Shown here: positions 23,950-35,260 of the stretch, piece by piece
Layout: every line of letters begins with the position of its first letter
Position numbering within the stretch: position 1 is the first letter of the stretch
Assembly: GCA_963971425.1 (NCBI GenBank)
Contig: OZ020515.1
Location: 13,842,291 to 13,906,290 of the forward strand
Origin: Bryoerythrophyllum caledonicum
Lineage: Eukaryota; Streptophyta; Bryopsida; Pottiales; Pottiaceae
Reading direction: 5' to 3'
DNA: 64,000 nt
The notes under the pieces: model-generated
What the model was told of the DNA's origin: nothing
What the model saw: only the letters and a program-made list of their open reading frames with translations
Databases searched by the model: none
Made by a program: the position numbers and the translations under genes

Positions 23950-24330
23950 CAATATACATATTACATTCTTGAAACATTCATTCAAGAATCTTCCATTGCA
24001 CTATTAAATTTAGAAATATACATTAATTATTCTTGAAAACATTCATTCAAAAATCATCTATATTTTCTTTAACATATAATTATACATTAAATATTATTGA
24101 AACATTCATTCACAAATCATCCATATTTTTTTCACACATAATTATTCATTAAATATTCTTGAAGCATTCATTCACAAATCACCTATGCATTTCTTAAATA
24201 TATAAATATACGTTAAATATTCTTGAAACATTCATTCACAAATCATCTATGCATTTCTAAAATATATAAATATACATTAAATATTCTTGAAACATTCGTT
24301 CAAAAATCATCTATTTTTTCTTCAATATAG
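23950..24330. repeat. AT-rich tandem repeat, unit about 62 bp
   Basis: Five to six diverged units share CATTAAATATTCTTGAAACA followed by TTCATTCACAAATCATCTAT and a variable T/A-rich part ending ATATAAATATA. Confidence 0.8.
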
Positions 24331-24896
24331 ATAAATACTTTGAATTCTCATTCTATATTCATGTTTTTCATTCAAGGAATGCCTGACATGTGAATTGGAT
24401 TAGTTAGGAATGGGAGGATAAGGAGATGAAGTTGAGGACAAGATGGGAAGAATAAATGCATGGCGGGCAATAGTCGGTTGATTGGGGGCGAACACTATTT
24501 GTCAACTTCTTACAAATTGTGGTGGGTGGATGATTGAGGCAAATACAACGGGTACTAGGGTAGGTGGACGATTGAAAGATAATATTAATGACAATGGGGG
24601 CTAATAGTATTTGGTAACTTGTTAACAAAGACTGTACCAGGGTAAATACACAATTTGTACTATTACACTAAAAGCCATCTTTAGTGTAGTTGTGGCAATG
24701 TGTGAAAATCTTTTACAGTTCTTCAAATGCATCTTTTTGCTACAAGCAATAAATGATTTTGGACAATATTAAAGAAAATGTATACAACTTACTAGTGGTG
24801 AAAATCTCAAAATTATATAGTGGTGTGGCCTAGCAAAAGTTTTTGGAGTTGCCGGAAGTGCTCGTAAATAATCAAATTTTTTAGAAATGGAATATA

Positions 24897-25264
24897 CCGT
24901 AGGTCAAGGGCACCTTCGGCACTTGGACGCCGAATAATTAATAATAGTCAAAAAAGTGGGTTTGGCTTTTTAAAAGAGGTTCTAGAAGATTTCGGCTAGA
25001 GTTCATAGATTAGACTATAATTAGCCTATTATGACGGCATAGGGGATTGAGCCTAAGACCTCGAGCTCCCTACTAGGAGCTCTTTTGCACACACTTCCAA
25101 GAATCAAGGCTTTCCAAGCCAGAACTCCCCATTGATGTCCTTTGTGTTCAAAGATTTTGTATAGTACTATTTTCTTCAATTTCGGCATTTCACTCAATAA
25201 TTTCCCAAATCATTCGGCATGCCTTTTTTGAATTATTATAGCCGAAGGTGCCCTTCACCTACGG
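24897..25264. mobile_element. 368-bp MITE with TA target duplication
   Basis: Termini CCGTAGGTCAAGGGCACCTT and its complement (right end 25,241-25,264) differ at one position in the first 24. TA lies on both sides (24,895-24,896 and 25,265-25,266). The other arm of the surrounding inverted repeat shows the uninterrupted sequence, giving an in-window empty site. TA duplication fits a Stowaway/Tc1-mariner-type MITE. Confidence 0.85.
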
Positions 25265-26088
25265 TATTGTTTCATTGAAATCCAAATGGATATAGCATGT
25301 TAAAGTTCAAAAACATATTTTCTAACTATATGGAGTACTTTGAACACGTTCAGAGAGCTAGTGTAAAGTAAAAAAAAAAACAAGTGGAGAAATCAATATT
25401 CGAATGTACTTAAAAAACAAGAAATAAATCAAACTTTATTGCAGCAAAAAACAAACCTTTCATATAAAAAAAAAACCTACAGGGTGGATTTAAATTCTTT
25501 ATAACACCAAAGGAATTAAAGTAAATGTACAATCTAGGTCTAACTGATTATTCTAAATGGTATTGAATTCAAAACTTTAAAATGCTTTTGTTCACTGAAA
25601 AAAGAAATTAATGCTATCCATCAATAATATACACATGGTACTAAGAAATTACTTTTAAAAGTGCTAATGACTTTAATGTAACTTTATGGATAATTCTGAT
25701 ACTTTAGAGTATGCAAATACAACTTCAGTTTAATAAAAATCTATAATTTATACTTATGCACTAAAATGTATGTATGTATATTAATATAGTCATGGGCAGA
25801 ACAGGGAAATGGGAACCTAAAGGTGCGCATTGTGATCAAATTATTTGTCCCTAGGAATGCAAATAGAAAACTGTGCAAAATAATTCAAGAAATAAAAAAA
25901 TTGTGTTCCCTTATGACTTTTATTGAAGATCACAAATATGATATTCCATTTGCAAATACATGCATGAAAATGAAAATGTACTTTGACATTTTTACTATAG
26001 AGATGTATATAAACATGAATATATATAAATTCACATGTACAAGCCGAACATTGGTTTTCCCATGGAATCCATGATCAATTATAAATGT
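25265..26088. other. Inner part of the long inverted repeat, no genes
   Basis: AT-rich, with short A runs. It partly matches 28,330-28,560 in inverted orientation. No coding signal is seen. Confidence 0.5.
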
Positions 26089-26736
26089 TACTAGTATCGG
26101 TACCCGTCGTTCCGACCGGGGAAGGTTTTTTATTAGTGCTCCTCAGAATATTTTGTTTGACGTATTATATTTTAGATTGCAATTTGCATTGCCATTCAAC
26201 TTCTTAGGTAACTTTTGGAAATGGTAGATATCCAACAAAGTCAAAGTGAGGTAATCCTGGTATAATCTATCACACGGCCAATCCAGAATGAGCTTCAACC
26301 AAGAGACATGGACTGTATATATAGCTTCGGGCATTTTCATTGTGAGTTTAAAATAAGTGCATGTTGCTGATGTAGTCTAATTGAGGAGCATGAAGGCACA
26401 TATTGCACTACCTGTAATCATCATAAAATTTGGTGAGGTTTTGAATCTCATGGGAAAATCATCTCATGAACACCTTGAAAAATCTTAAAGTTACACAAAC
26501 ACGTTGTCCCCGTCCTCCATGCCATAGCTCACAGTTCCATCTCCTATCCCTTTCTCGCCCCTCTCAAGCTCTTCCAGAAGCCGAAAGTTCCGCGGAACTA
26601 CACACAACAACTCACTCCAATGTCAAACCCTAATAAAATCCTCCAAACCACTCCACTGCCCTAAAACCTACTCAGCAGTTTAAAATAAACTCCCTAAAAC
26701 CTAACAAAAACAAAAACATGCAAGCAAGAACAAACC

Positions 26737-26880
26737 CTGTGCAGAAGACTCATTGCTGCCGAGCTTGACCTCACGCAGTCCTTCAGCAAGCCTCGCAGCT
26801 ACCTTTTGCTTCTCCATATTTCCAACGCCTCAATTCTCTCAATCTCCGCCTCTGCCTCAAGCCGAATCTCTTTCACTTGC
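26737..26880 (-). pseudogene. Possible captured exon, unknown coiled-coil protein
   Basis: On the minus strand, one frame reads VKEIRLEAEAEIERIEALE and a second reads MEKQKVAARLAEGL with REVKLGSNE following. Both are protein-like and GC-richer than the surroundings, and a frame shift between them is likely. I do not recognise the gene. Its position inside the Helitron-like element suggests a captured fragment. Confidence 0.3.
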
Positions 26881-27440
26881 CAAAAACCATTCCAATAAAC
26901 TACGCACCATTAGAATTTGAGCTTCCGTGCTTAGGGCCAGGGAACAAAATTACTGTGAAGAATACACAGTCTAACCGATCAAGACTATCAAGTAGTAGCA
27001 AAAACTTCAGGGCTTCTTTCTCAATGTTCTACATAATCAGCTTTTAACCGGACCGAAATGAAAGCTCAGAGTATATTCAAACCAAAACCAAGACAATTTG
27101 CAAACACTCAATCCAATTTCTCACACACATTGCATTACTTCACATTCAGGGAGGAAGCACATGACAACAATGGTGACAAACTCACCCATGATGCCAGATT
27201 CATACAGGGAGAGAATGAAAGCAACCCACATGAAGCCTAGAAGCTCAAGCATGGGTGGGGAGTACCCGGCAGTGGTAGTCCACAATTATGTCAGCCCATT
27301 GCAGAGTTTGTATTCACTCTCCATTTACATGAGAGACAATGCTACAAAAGCTGATCCAAGTGAACACCTGACATACATCAAAATTTGAGCTAAATTGCAA
27401 CCCTAATATTTTGAGCACTAAATTAATGTTGATATTTTAG

Positions 27441-27726
27441 GTCATCACGATACAGATTCAGCAGACCTCGTGAACCAAATGCGTAAGAGCTACGGGCTGA
27501 CCAAGTCGAGGGAACGCACCAGACGTACGTGGGTTGTCCCAGCTCTGGCAGTGATTCACCTGGTAGCATTCGTCCTCACCATGTCGCACAACAACTGCGA
27601 CCGGAAAGACGACTGTATCTTTCTCTTCGGGAAGAGCTTCCCATTCCAGCCACTTACGGAGAATCCCCTCCTGGGACCATCGGCCATCTCTTTGTTGGAC
27701 TTCGGCGCTCTGGAATCAGATCTAGG
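27441..27726 (+). pseudogene. Rhomboid-type intramembrane protease fragment (captured exon)
   Basis: The exon is bounded by TTTTAG| at 27,440 and |GTATAC at 27,727. It encodes a charged N-terminal stretch, a hydrophobic segment (WVVPALAVIHLVAFVLTMS), then NNCDRKDDC and FPFQPLTENPLLGPSAISLL with FGALESDL. This is the pattern of plant rhomboid-like (RBL) proteins at and just after the first membrane segment: a conserved NNC, F.P...NPL.GPS and GAL. The catalytic GxSx and His segments are absent, so only the N-terminal exon is present and no protease activity is expected. It lies inside the Helitron-like insertion, which is known to be a setting for captured gene pieces. Confidence 0.7.
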
Positions 27727-28589
27727 GTATACCTACTCGGTTGTGATCAGCATCAAAGCTTCTCAAAAAAACAGAAGGACTCGCGAAATGGAACTCGCAT
27801 CCTACATACAATCTCGCCTTTTCTCGCCTACAGAGTGACTGGAGCCCCAAGCTCGAGCTTGAGAGTGAAGTTGGTGTCGTTGGCAGACCCAGTCTCAAGG
27901 GCAGACGCTTCTTGGTCTGTTGTGCGGTTATGGTCTTCTTGGTCTGTTCTACGGCGATGGTCTTCTTGGTCCAACAGGGAGCGGCGGTCAGACAGACTGT
28001 CGCTTGTTATAGTAGTAGATAATTACTTACCTTTTCTTGGCAAGCAAAAGTAACATCGAGAGGAATTTAAATGCAAGCAAATAAGTTGATCATACACCAC
28101 ATAGCAATTTCATTGATTTCAAAGTTCCAAATGTTTTTGTAAATTACTAAGATAAATAAATATTTAAAACCACGTTCTTAAAAACGAACTATTAAAATTC
28201 AATTCATAGTTAAATGTGTGTCTGGGACACACATACACAGACTCACACATAACACTTACACACTCATTTACAGAATTTAAGTCGACAAATGAGAAGAAAA
28301 ATGGGTATGAATTAAAGTAAATTTGTCAATTTCTAAATAAAAGAATGCAACATTGACTTTTTTTAATCAAAGAATGCCACTTTTAAAAGTCACTTCTCTA
28401 GTACTATGTGAATATTATTTATGGATAGCATTCAAATAATACCAAGTGCAATATATTCACTAATGTGGATTCAAGCGGAATATATTCACGAATGTGGATT
28501 CAAGTAGAATTCAAGTTGATATATATCTTTATAACTCCAAGTGAATTTTGATTTCAATGAAAGAGTATATTCCATTTATAATTTTTTAT

Positions 28590-30160
28590 TCATTGTGAGC
28601 ACTTCCGGCAACTCCAAAAAAACTTTTGCTAGGACACACTACTAAAGACAGGATTTTCAACACAAGTAAGTTGTATACATTTTCTTTTATATTGTCCATT
28701 ATCATTTATTGTTTGTAGTGAAAAAATGCATTTTATCCGAGTCAAATATTTTCACAAATTGCCACAAATAGTCAACCAAGGATGTAGAAAAACATAATTT
28801 TTTTTTACATATATCTTTGACACTTTAAAATTTTCACTATGTATTAGTTCTATTACAAGACGTGGTATAAACCTTCTTAGTGACCGTGGGAATTTTCATT
28901 CTAAAGCATACTTTGTTCCCAAAATATTAAGGCATGAACTGGCATTATTCCAACCTCCACTCCTTGCACTATATTTTTGAACATGCTACACCCCTTTTTT
29001 ACCTCTTCAAAATGTGTAAAATAATTAATATCATGCTAAATACCATGATGTTAATGGCCGTGACCTTGTATAGTGTAAAAACTGTACACCAAATGAGGTC
29101 AAAGTCCGCTGATCCACTAAACGTTGGGATGGAAATGAACCATTTTTTCTACTTCAAACACTATAATCTTCCAATACGTGCGCTCAAAGTTCTTGACATT
29201 TCATGAGCATGTTATTTATTAAGAATTTATTGAGATCGTACGGTTGGAATTAGATATACAAATCTTTGTTTCCTTCCTTCATTATTGCACTAGATTTTTC
29301 AAAGTTGAAGAACTTTTGGAGTGAAATTGATAAGGAAATATAGGTTCTACATTATAAATAATAGTTGATGTAAATTGCTTTGAAAAAGTAATTTAATCCC
29401 TAGCGTACCGTGACAGTTTTACACCAAAAACACTTCAAACTTTTTGGATTCTAGTGCAATGAACAAAGAAGGAAACAAATACTTTGATTTTTAGTCCTAA
29501 CCGTACAATCTCAAATAAGACTTGCACAATAAGATACTCTCAGTATTTCATAAACCTTGACCGCACGGATTGAAAGATTATAGTATTTAAAGTCATGCAA
29601 TTGGTTTGTTTTCCTCCCCGCGTTCAGTGGAATAGTTGACTTTGACTTCACTCAAAAAATTTCACTACACAAGGTCTAATTCCGTTACGATCTTGTGAAC
29701 ATGACGTTAGTTCCTTACACACTAGTTTTTAGAGGTAGCGGACCGGTGTAGCAAATTCAAAACAACTGTGCAAGGAGTGGAGGCTCAGAATTTGTTGTTT
29801 CGCAGTTAAATTTTTTTTTTAACTTAATATGTTTTAGATTGATAATTCTTATGGTCATTAAGAAGGTATACACTACATATTGTTGTGGATAAAATAGGAA
29901 AGTGAAAAATATAAAGATATCTAGGTTTTATGTGGGAAAGAAGAAGTTTTTTTGGTAACTTGCCCGACAATAAGTGACAACGTGTGAAAATGTTTCACTT
30001 GGGTTGGTATGCTATTTTTCACTAAAGACAAGAACTTTTTATCAACGGTACAAATTGAAATAATATTACTTGCAAGTATTGAGAATCTCACATTTGATAT
30101 AGTGTCATAGCAAAAGTTTTTGGAGGTGACCGAGGTGCCCGCCCTCCCTTTTTGAAATTC
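28590..30160. repeat. Foldback element, arms of about 0.75 kb
   Basis: The left arm (28,590 to about 29,430) reads GAGCACTTCCGGCAACTCC at its outer edge. The right arm (about 29,440-30,160) ends AGCAAAAGTTTTTGGAGGTG. Both arms share, in inverted order, a GTGCAAGGAGTGGAGG block (28,965 and 29,770) and blocks around TTTGACTT and GCACTAGA near the centre. The loop is very short. The left arm's outer part also pairs with 24.7-24.9 kb, so the family occurs in several orientations here. The small ORFs inside are not convincing genes. Confidence 0.8.
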
Positions 30161-30860
30161 AAAACCCTATAATTTTTTCTTCAAATGTTGAATTTAGGAA
30201 AAACTGTTTTCCCACTAAGGTCAAAACAATGGTTCATTTTCTTCCTTGCGATGAGTAGATCTGAAGAATTAGACTTCACTTTGTATCAAATTTTTGCATT
30301 GTACGAGGTCTAAATCTTTTACCATTGTCTTAAGCATGATGTTATTTCCCACACACCATTTTTTAGAGGTAAAAAAGGGGTGTAGCATATTCAAAACAAG
30401 TGTGCAAGGAGTGGAGGTTTAAGAATTGCCATTTCATTTTTTATTTCTTTTAACTACGTATGTTTTCGAATGATAATCCAAACGGTCAATAAGAAGGTTT
30501 TCACCACATATTTTTGATGTAAAAATAAAAAGTGAGAAATATGAAGATCTTGATTTCTAGAGTTCATGTAGAAAAGAGGAAGTTTTTTTCCCCCGTTGCC
30601 CGACAATGTGTGAAAATGTTTGACTTGGGATAAAATACCTTTTTATACTAAAGACAAGATTTTTTTAAAAATTATCGAAAGAAGGAAATATTCTTTATAT
30701 GTGAGAAAACTCAATGTCAATAGAAACTTTAGTCAAAAAAATTGGAGCGTCCCGGAGTCCCCATTTTTTACTTTCAGTGGTACGATTATTCAATCCTCAA
30801 ATCCAATATTTTTTCTTCAAATATCTCCACGCACCTGTTATTAGAGGCAATCTAGTATAA
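30161..30860. repeat. Additional right-arm copy of the same foldback family
   Basis: The block at about 30,360-30,420 (GGTGTAGCATATTCAAAACA, then GTGCAAGGAGTGGAGG) and the block at 30,470-30,680 repeat the order seen at 29,750-30,060. They match 52,850-53,190 in inverted orientation. Confidence 0.7.
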
Positions 30861-31640
30861 ATTTTTCAATAAAAATGGAATTTTTGACAAATTTTAGGTA
30901 CATGCCCGAAATCCCATTTGGCCCCGGGGGGGCAGTTGGTCCTATAGAGGTTGAAGGCGATAAATTCGTGCCACTACTTATCCAAAAGACTTGTTCAATG
31001 CATGCGTGGATTTCGGGCTAGTGGCGTACTGAAATTAGTGCGTATGTCGATCCAAAAATAGGACAGCGGCAGCTAAAAAGTTGGACAGAGGATACCATTT
31101 CCCGCCCCCCAAATCCTGGAGCCGTTGGAAAGGAGTTTTCCCGCGCACCGCTGATTTTTGAGCTCCGCTTCGCAGATGACTACCGTATGCTCATTTTCAG
31201 AAGTTCATTTCCTACTTTTGCACTTCCTGGATCCTCTCTTCTCTCTCTACTCCGCTCACTGTCTTGCTTCTTTTGAGAACATTCACAGTAGTTGTCAATA
31301 CTATGTCTGAGGTTATCTGAAGTACGTTGGGTTTTTTTGTTGACGCATCCTTGTGGAGTGCTCGATTTCTTATCAAAGGTACTTCTACATCATGAGATTG
31401 TTGTCTGAGGCTGTTCTTGAGCAATCGAGGGCTACTTGACCCAAGCCCATAGGCCGTCCGCATCACCGCAGTTTGTTCACACTATGTGTAGTATTTCTTT
31501 CGTCGTCGAAGTCATAGATATCGGTGTAGAACTTCTAATTCACTATAGAATTTGCATGCAATTAGAAGAAAGTGTGCTGTGAATGCTCCAACACTATTCA
31601 TGATCACTGTAGCATATCACTGAACTACTTCGAAACTAAG
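30861..31640 (+). promoter_or_regulatory. Putative promoter and first leader exon region of the DUF7869-type gene
   Basis: The stretch at 31,060-31,260 is GC-richer than its surroundings and contains a pyrimidine-rich CTCTCTTCTCTCTCTACTCC run, as is common near plant transcription starts. No ORF is convincing. A leader intron ending at the AG before 32,447 would place transcription start in this region (inference). Confidence 0.3.
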
Positions 31641-31644
31641 CATT

Positions 31645-32301
31645 TATCCTCGAGTCGAGGATAACACCGACTCTTGCCAATTCAGCTGACAATTAACGAA
31701 TCCTTCAAATGAAATCCTCCTTACATTTATCCTCGGGTCGAGGATAACACTGACCCTTGCTAATTTAGCAGTCGATCTACGAGTCCTGTGAATAAAATCC
31801 TCATTTCATTTATCCTCGGGTCGAGGATAACACTGACTCCTACTAGTTCAGAAGTTGATCAACGGATCCTAAAAATAAAAATCCTCATATAAAGACTGAA
31901 TTTTTCTGTTCGATTGAGATTCACATTATAGTATTCTAAAGTAAAATTACGTGGTCTATCCTCGACCCGAGGATAAACCCAACATATGGAAAAAATCAAT
32001 GCCAATCTGAATTATAATCAATTGTGCTTGATCACTAAAATTGAGATATCGCCTACACTTCTTTAATCCTCGAGTCGAGAATGTACCGAAAATCGTCTAT
32101 TATCAAACTGCTTGATTTTATTGTCTACAATGAATCTTATCGAGTTCTATGTTGTCTGATGATATTTCGCAGGACCATGCACATATGTCGCTCTCTCTGT
32201 TGGATTCATACAACTAGTATCCTCGACTCGAGCATAGTGTTTTGAATATATTTTCATGTGTTTTTATAATTTTTCTCATTCATATCCTTGAGTCGAGGAT
32301 A
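31645..32301 (+). repeat. Seven 19-bp palindromes in the DUF7869 gene leader
   Basis: Copies start at 31,645 (TATCCTCGAGTCGAGGATA), 31,728 and 31,811 (centre GGG), 31,957 (inverted GGG form), 32,064 (diverged), 32,218 (one mismatch) and 32,283 (one mismatch). They belong to the same family as those around the ParB/HAD gene. Four or five of the seven have the same strand orientation relative to the gene. The segment between copies 2 and 3 is a partial 83-bp repeat (TTTATCCTCGGGTCGAGGAT with CACTGAC following). Confidence 0.95.
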
Positions 32302-32446
32302 CTCGGTGAAGTTTCTTGATATTGCCATTGTTCCTGAATATTCTCGTCCAAATTTATATTGCTTTGAATATAAGGTGCTAATTAATTTGCATATTTCAAT
32401 TATCTTCATTCCAGAACTAATGTCGCTTCAATGTGATGTTTTGTAG

Positions 32447-35260
32447 ATGGAAGAAGACTCATTTGATGTCAGAAATCGAGTTCCACCAACCTTGCCTCCC
32501 GGTGTTGCTCCTTGTGAGGGTATTCCTCGCGCTGCCTGGTTTTCAAAGCGCGTTATCCTTCGAAATACATCAAGGAATAATGTGGGAATTGGACTATGTC
32601 AGAGTGTTGATTCCAACTTAATTCCCGAAACTGGAGGTCGGCCACTTGGAGATGACCATGTTGCGGTTCTGATTGCTGAATCTTTAAATGAAGATGATAT
32701 TCCTTTGAATTGGATGTTTGCTCTCCGAGCATGGCCAATTCGACAGGTCTTTCTTCCTAATGTGAGTTTGTACGATCAAGAGCAAACTTGCATTTACAAT
32801 GCTGCTCTAAAGGTATTCCGTCGGGGTCCAAGAATTGGTGTTCGACAGTATGAGAGCAATCGTCAAAGGCGAGTGCTGCCTTCTCCACCAAAGAAGGAAG
32901 TACTCCTTTCTGCACAATCGATCAACCTTGTTGCGAGCGTTGTTTGTTGTCCAAGAAATTGTACTCAAAGCTTTCCACGCAGTTTAATTTCTGTACTTCG
33001 AACGCAAGTTCACAATGACATTGGAGGTGTATACTTTCGGAAACATGTTTTACTTGATGTGCATAGGCAAATGCACATTGACTCCAATGGCAACCATGTG
33101 GTGATGCTTGATGGAATTGATGTATGCCAAGATGCATGGTGTACAATCATGAGGGTCAGCCGAGCCACATTCTACCGATAGAAAAGTGATGCGAAGGATG
33201 AAGTGCGAGCGATGGCACACGACAATTCTGGAACTAAGAAGCCTCGCACCCATACTCTCCAAGCAATTGCTACATTGCACGACCTACTTGACGATGCTGC
33301 TGATAGTAGTCATAACAAGACTACTACACTTGGCACTGGGAAGAAGGTTGTTTCGAAACATCTTCCCTCCTCCTTTCAATGGAGTGCAATGTTGCCCAAA
33401 GTAAACGAGGTGAATTCAAGATTTGGCCTCAAGCCAATATCTTTGTCTGGTCTTAGCCGAATTCGAAGCTCCAAATTTGAACAATTTTTCACTAAGAAAC
33501 CGGGTGACAACTTTGCTCGTTGCGGTAGATGCGACCAATTGAAGCAATTGAAGAAGGCTAGTACGCGAGGGTCGTCCGCATTCAATATGTGGGATACCAA
33601 ATTAAAGTTGCATCAGGCCTCCCAACAGACTCATCGTATTTTATATTATGGGAACCGGAAGAACTCGGAGGATAGGCCTGATGACGTTGTTTGCATCATC
33701 CATCATAAAATGGATCACAGCAAAACATCATCTCCTCATTTTTCTCACAAGAATAAGGCAACAGAGTCTTTCATGAAACTCCCCGTAGTTGTGACTGGAA
33801 TGATTGCTTATGGACATGGGGATGTCCGTTATGCACATTATAGTCTTGACATCTTCCCCACTGACTCAAATCACACTGTTGGATCCATTGCTAAGTTACT
33901 TTGGGACTTAGAGAGTCCACCGGTATATTCTTCTCGTGAATTATTTGCAAGAGGGAGAGCTTCTCCTCTATCTCAGGCAGTGCTTGTGGATGCTAATGTG
34001 TGCCTTGGATCCCTTGCGGCTCCACCGGTTGAACCTGTTCCAGCAAGGCAATTACCACCAATTCTCCAAATGCAATTGGATAATGCCACAGGAGACAATA
34101 AGAATAGATTTGTGTTTGCTTTCTTCTCCCTACTTGTTCATTTGGATATTTTCCGAGAAGTACAGGTGAACTTCTTACTTGTTGGTCATACTCACGAGGA
34201 TATTGATGCAATGTTTGGGAGATGGAGTACCAAACTTAAGTCAAATAGCTATCCAACGATTCCACTCTTGATGAAGTCATTCATGGAAGCTGAAGAGAAG
34301 CCAGTTATTCCACATCTTATTGAAGATGTGCCTGACTTCAAGGGCTTTCTTGATGGATATTTGTGCAACGGCAATGAGGCCCTTACGGGTCATACAAAGG
34401 GCCAGCAGTTCAAGTTTTATAAGGACTCTGATGGTTTGCCAAAGATGCAGTACAAAATTCTTTGTACAGACAGGGATTGGTTGCCCGAGGAGAATGGAGG
34501 AATTCAGTTGTGGAAAATGACGGCAGATGGTAGACCAATATTGCCTCATGGGCAGCCACTTCCTCTCATTCCGCATCGTCATGAGAATTATGATGAGGTT
34601 ATGAAGGGTATTTCTGGGTTTCTAAGTCTATGGGAATCTATGGCAAATGAGGATATCTCAGGTGAATACAGGAGGAAGAATGAGCATATCATGTACTATT
34701 GGAGGGGTGTAAAGGCCGCTCTTGAGGTGCCATTAGAAGAATCGACTTCCCTACGAGAGGGATTTTGGCCACTATCTAGATATGCTCCGTCTATTGTTGA
34801 TGAATATGATATAGATGGTACTTTGAGGGAGGAGTATGCAGAAGACTCTCCATTCATTGGACAACGACGTCATTGTCCGCCTCCATTGTTCCGGGTTGGT
34901 AGAGATGTATATGAGGGCTATGTACTTGCGGTGCGTTCAGCTGATGGGGATTTGCGCCCATTTTGGATTGCCTTGGCATTGACTAATCCACATCCGGATC
35001 GTGAACATTCTCATGAGATTAAAGTGCAATACTACAAACCTGCATCCCAACGTCATGTGGACTTCGAAACGTACCAAGGGTGGGATTCTAGTAATGGGAA
35101 CAATTGGGTTGAAGAATCTGAATCTGAATCAATCTGGGTATATACAGATTGCATTGTAACAGCTTGGAAGCCTAGGTTCTGTGGGAACACTAGCTCTTCG
35201 AGGCTCAAAATTCCGAAATCTCAGGTAGAAATAATCAAGGCATCTTTAGCTGAATATTAG
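32447..35260 (+). pseudogene. DUF7869-type, transposase-like ORF with one in-frame TAG
   Basis: A single frame of about 938 codons runs from ATG 32,447, directly after TTTTGTAG (a plausible acceptor), to TAG 35,258-35,260. It is interrupted once by TAG at 33,179-33,181. Before the stop: a basic N-terminal region and DGIDVCQDAWCTIMRVSRAT, a helix-turn-helix-like segment typical of this family. After it: GTKKPRTHT, CGRCDQLKQL, IIHHKMDHSK, QLDNATGDNKNRFVFAF and LLVGHTHEDIDAMFGRW. The spaced acidic residues in MDHSK, QLDN and HTHEDID suggest an RNase H-fold nuclease, so a transposase role is inferred; the family is formally of unknown function. The C-terminal 300 residues look like a chromatin- or BAH-type module but are not assigned. 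Either a single nonsense mutation or readthrough explains the stop. Confidence 0.8.

Larger units (their letters stand above)
22801..24639. other. AT-rich intergenic stretch with tandem repeats
   Basis: No gene seen. It contains a short GC-richer patch at 22,795-22,870, a directly repeated AAAGGGGACTTTT (22,896 and 22,910 area), and AT-rich minisatellites listed separately. At 23,033-23,051 the sequence ends TTTTAGTGTAGTG, the complement of CACTACACTAAAA, which resembles a CACTA transposon terminus. A similar inverted motif occurs at 24,664. No complete element could be delimited. Confidence 0.45.
26089..28020 (+). mobile_element. Helitron-like non-autonomous insertion carrying gene fragments
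   Basis: It starts TACTAGTATCGGTACCCGTC and ends with the hairpin-forming GCGGTCAGACAGACTGTCGC followed by TTGTTATAGTAGTAGAT. A second, shorter element in this window (39,288-39,785) has related ends, which supports these limits. The start resembles the TCTATACTA-type 5' end and the subterminal 3' hairpin is Helitron-like, but the canonical CTRR end is not visible, so the class assignment is tentative. The insertion sits in the loop of the surrounding inverted repeat. Its content is GC-richer and looks like captured exons, including a rhomboid fragment. Confidence 0.5.
24640..28780. repeat. Long inverted repeat, arms 24.64-25.72 and 28.33-28.78 kb
   Basis: The segment around 24,826-24,865 (CTAGCAAAAGTTTTTGGAGT and onward) is the reverse complement of 28,595-28,632. 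The match continues outward (24,700-24,826 against 28,632-28,760) and inward to the pair 25,605-25,680 against 28,370-28,445. The left arm is interrupted by a MITE and the loop by a Helitron-like insertion. Arm identity is moderate to high with small indels. This has the architecture of a foldback or large-TIR non-autonomous DNA element. Confidence 0.8.

Noticed and set aside
23031-24690. Complete CACTA element bounded by TAGTG and CACTA-like motifs
   Set aside because: The two motifs are short, their orientation points away from a single enclosed element, and no target duplication was found.
16619-32301. Calling the palindromes parS sites
   Set aside because: The ParB-like domains here lack a visible DNA-binding helix-turn-helix of the ParB type, and the sites occur near a gene without a ParB domain. 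Kept only as a hypothesis.
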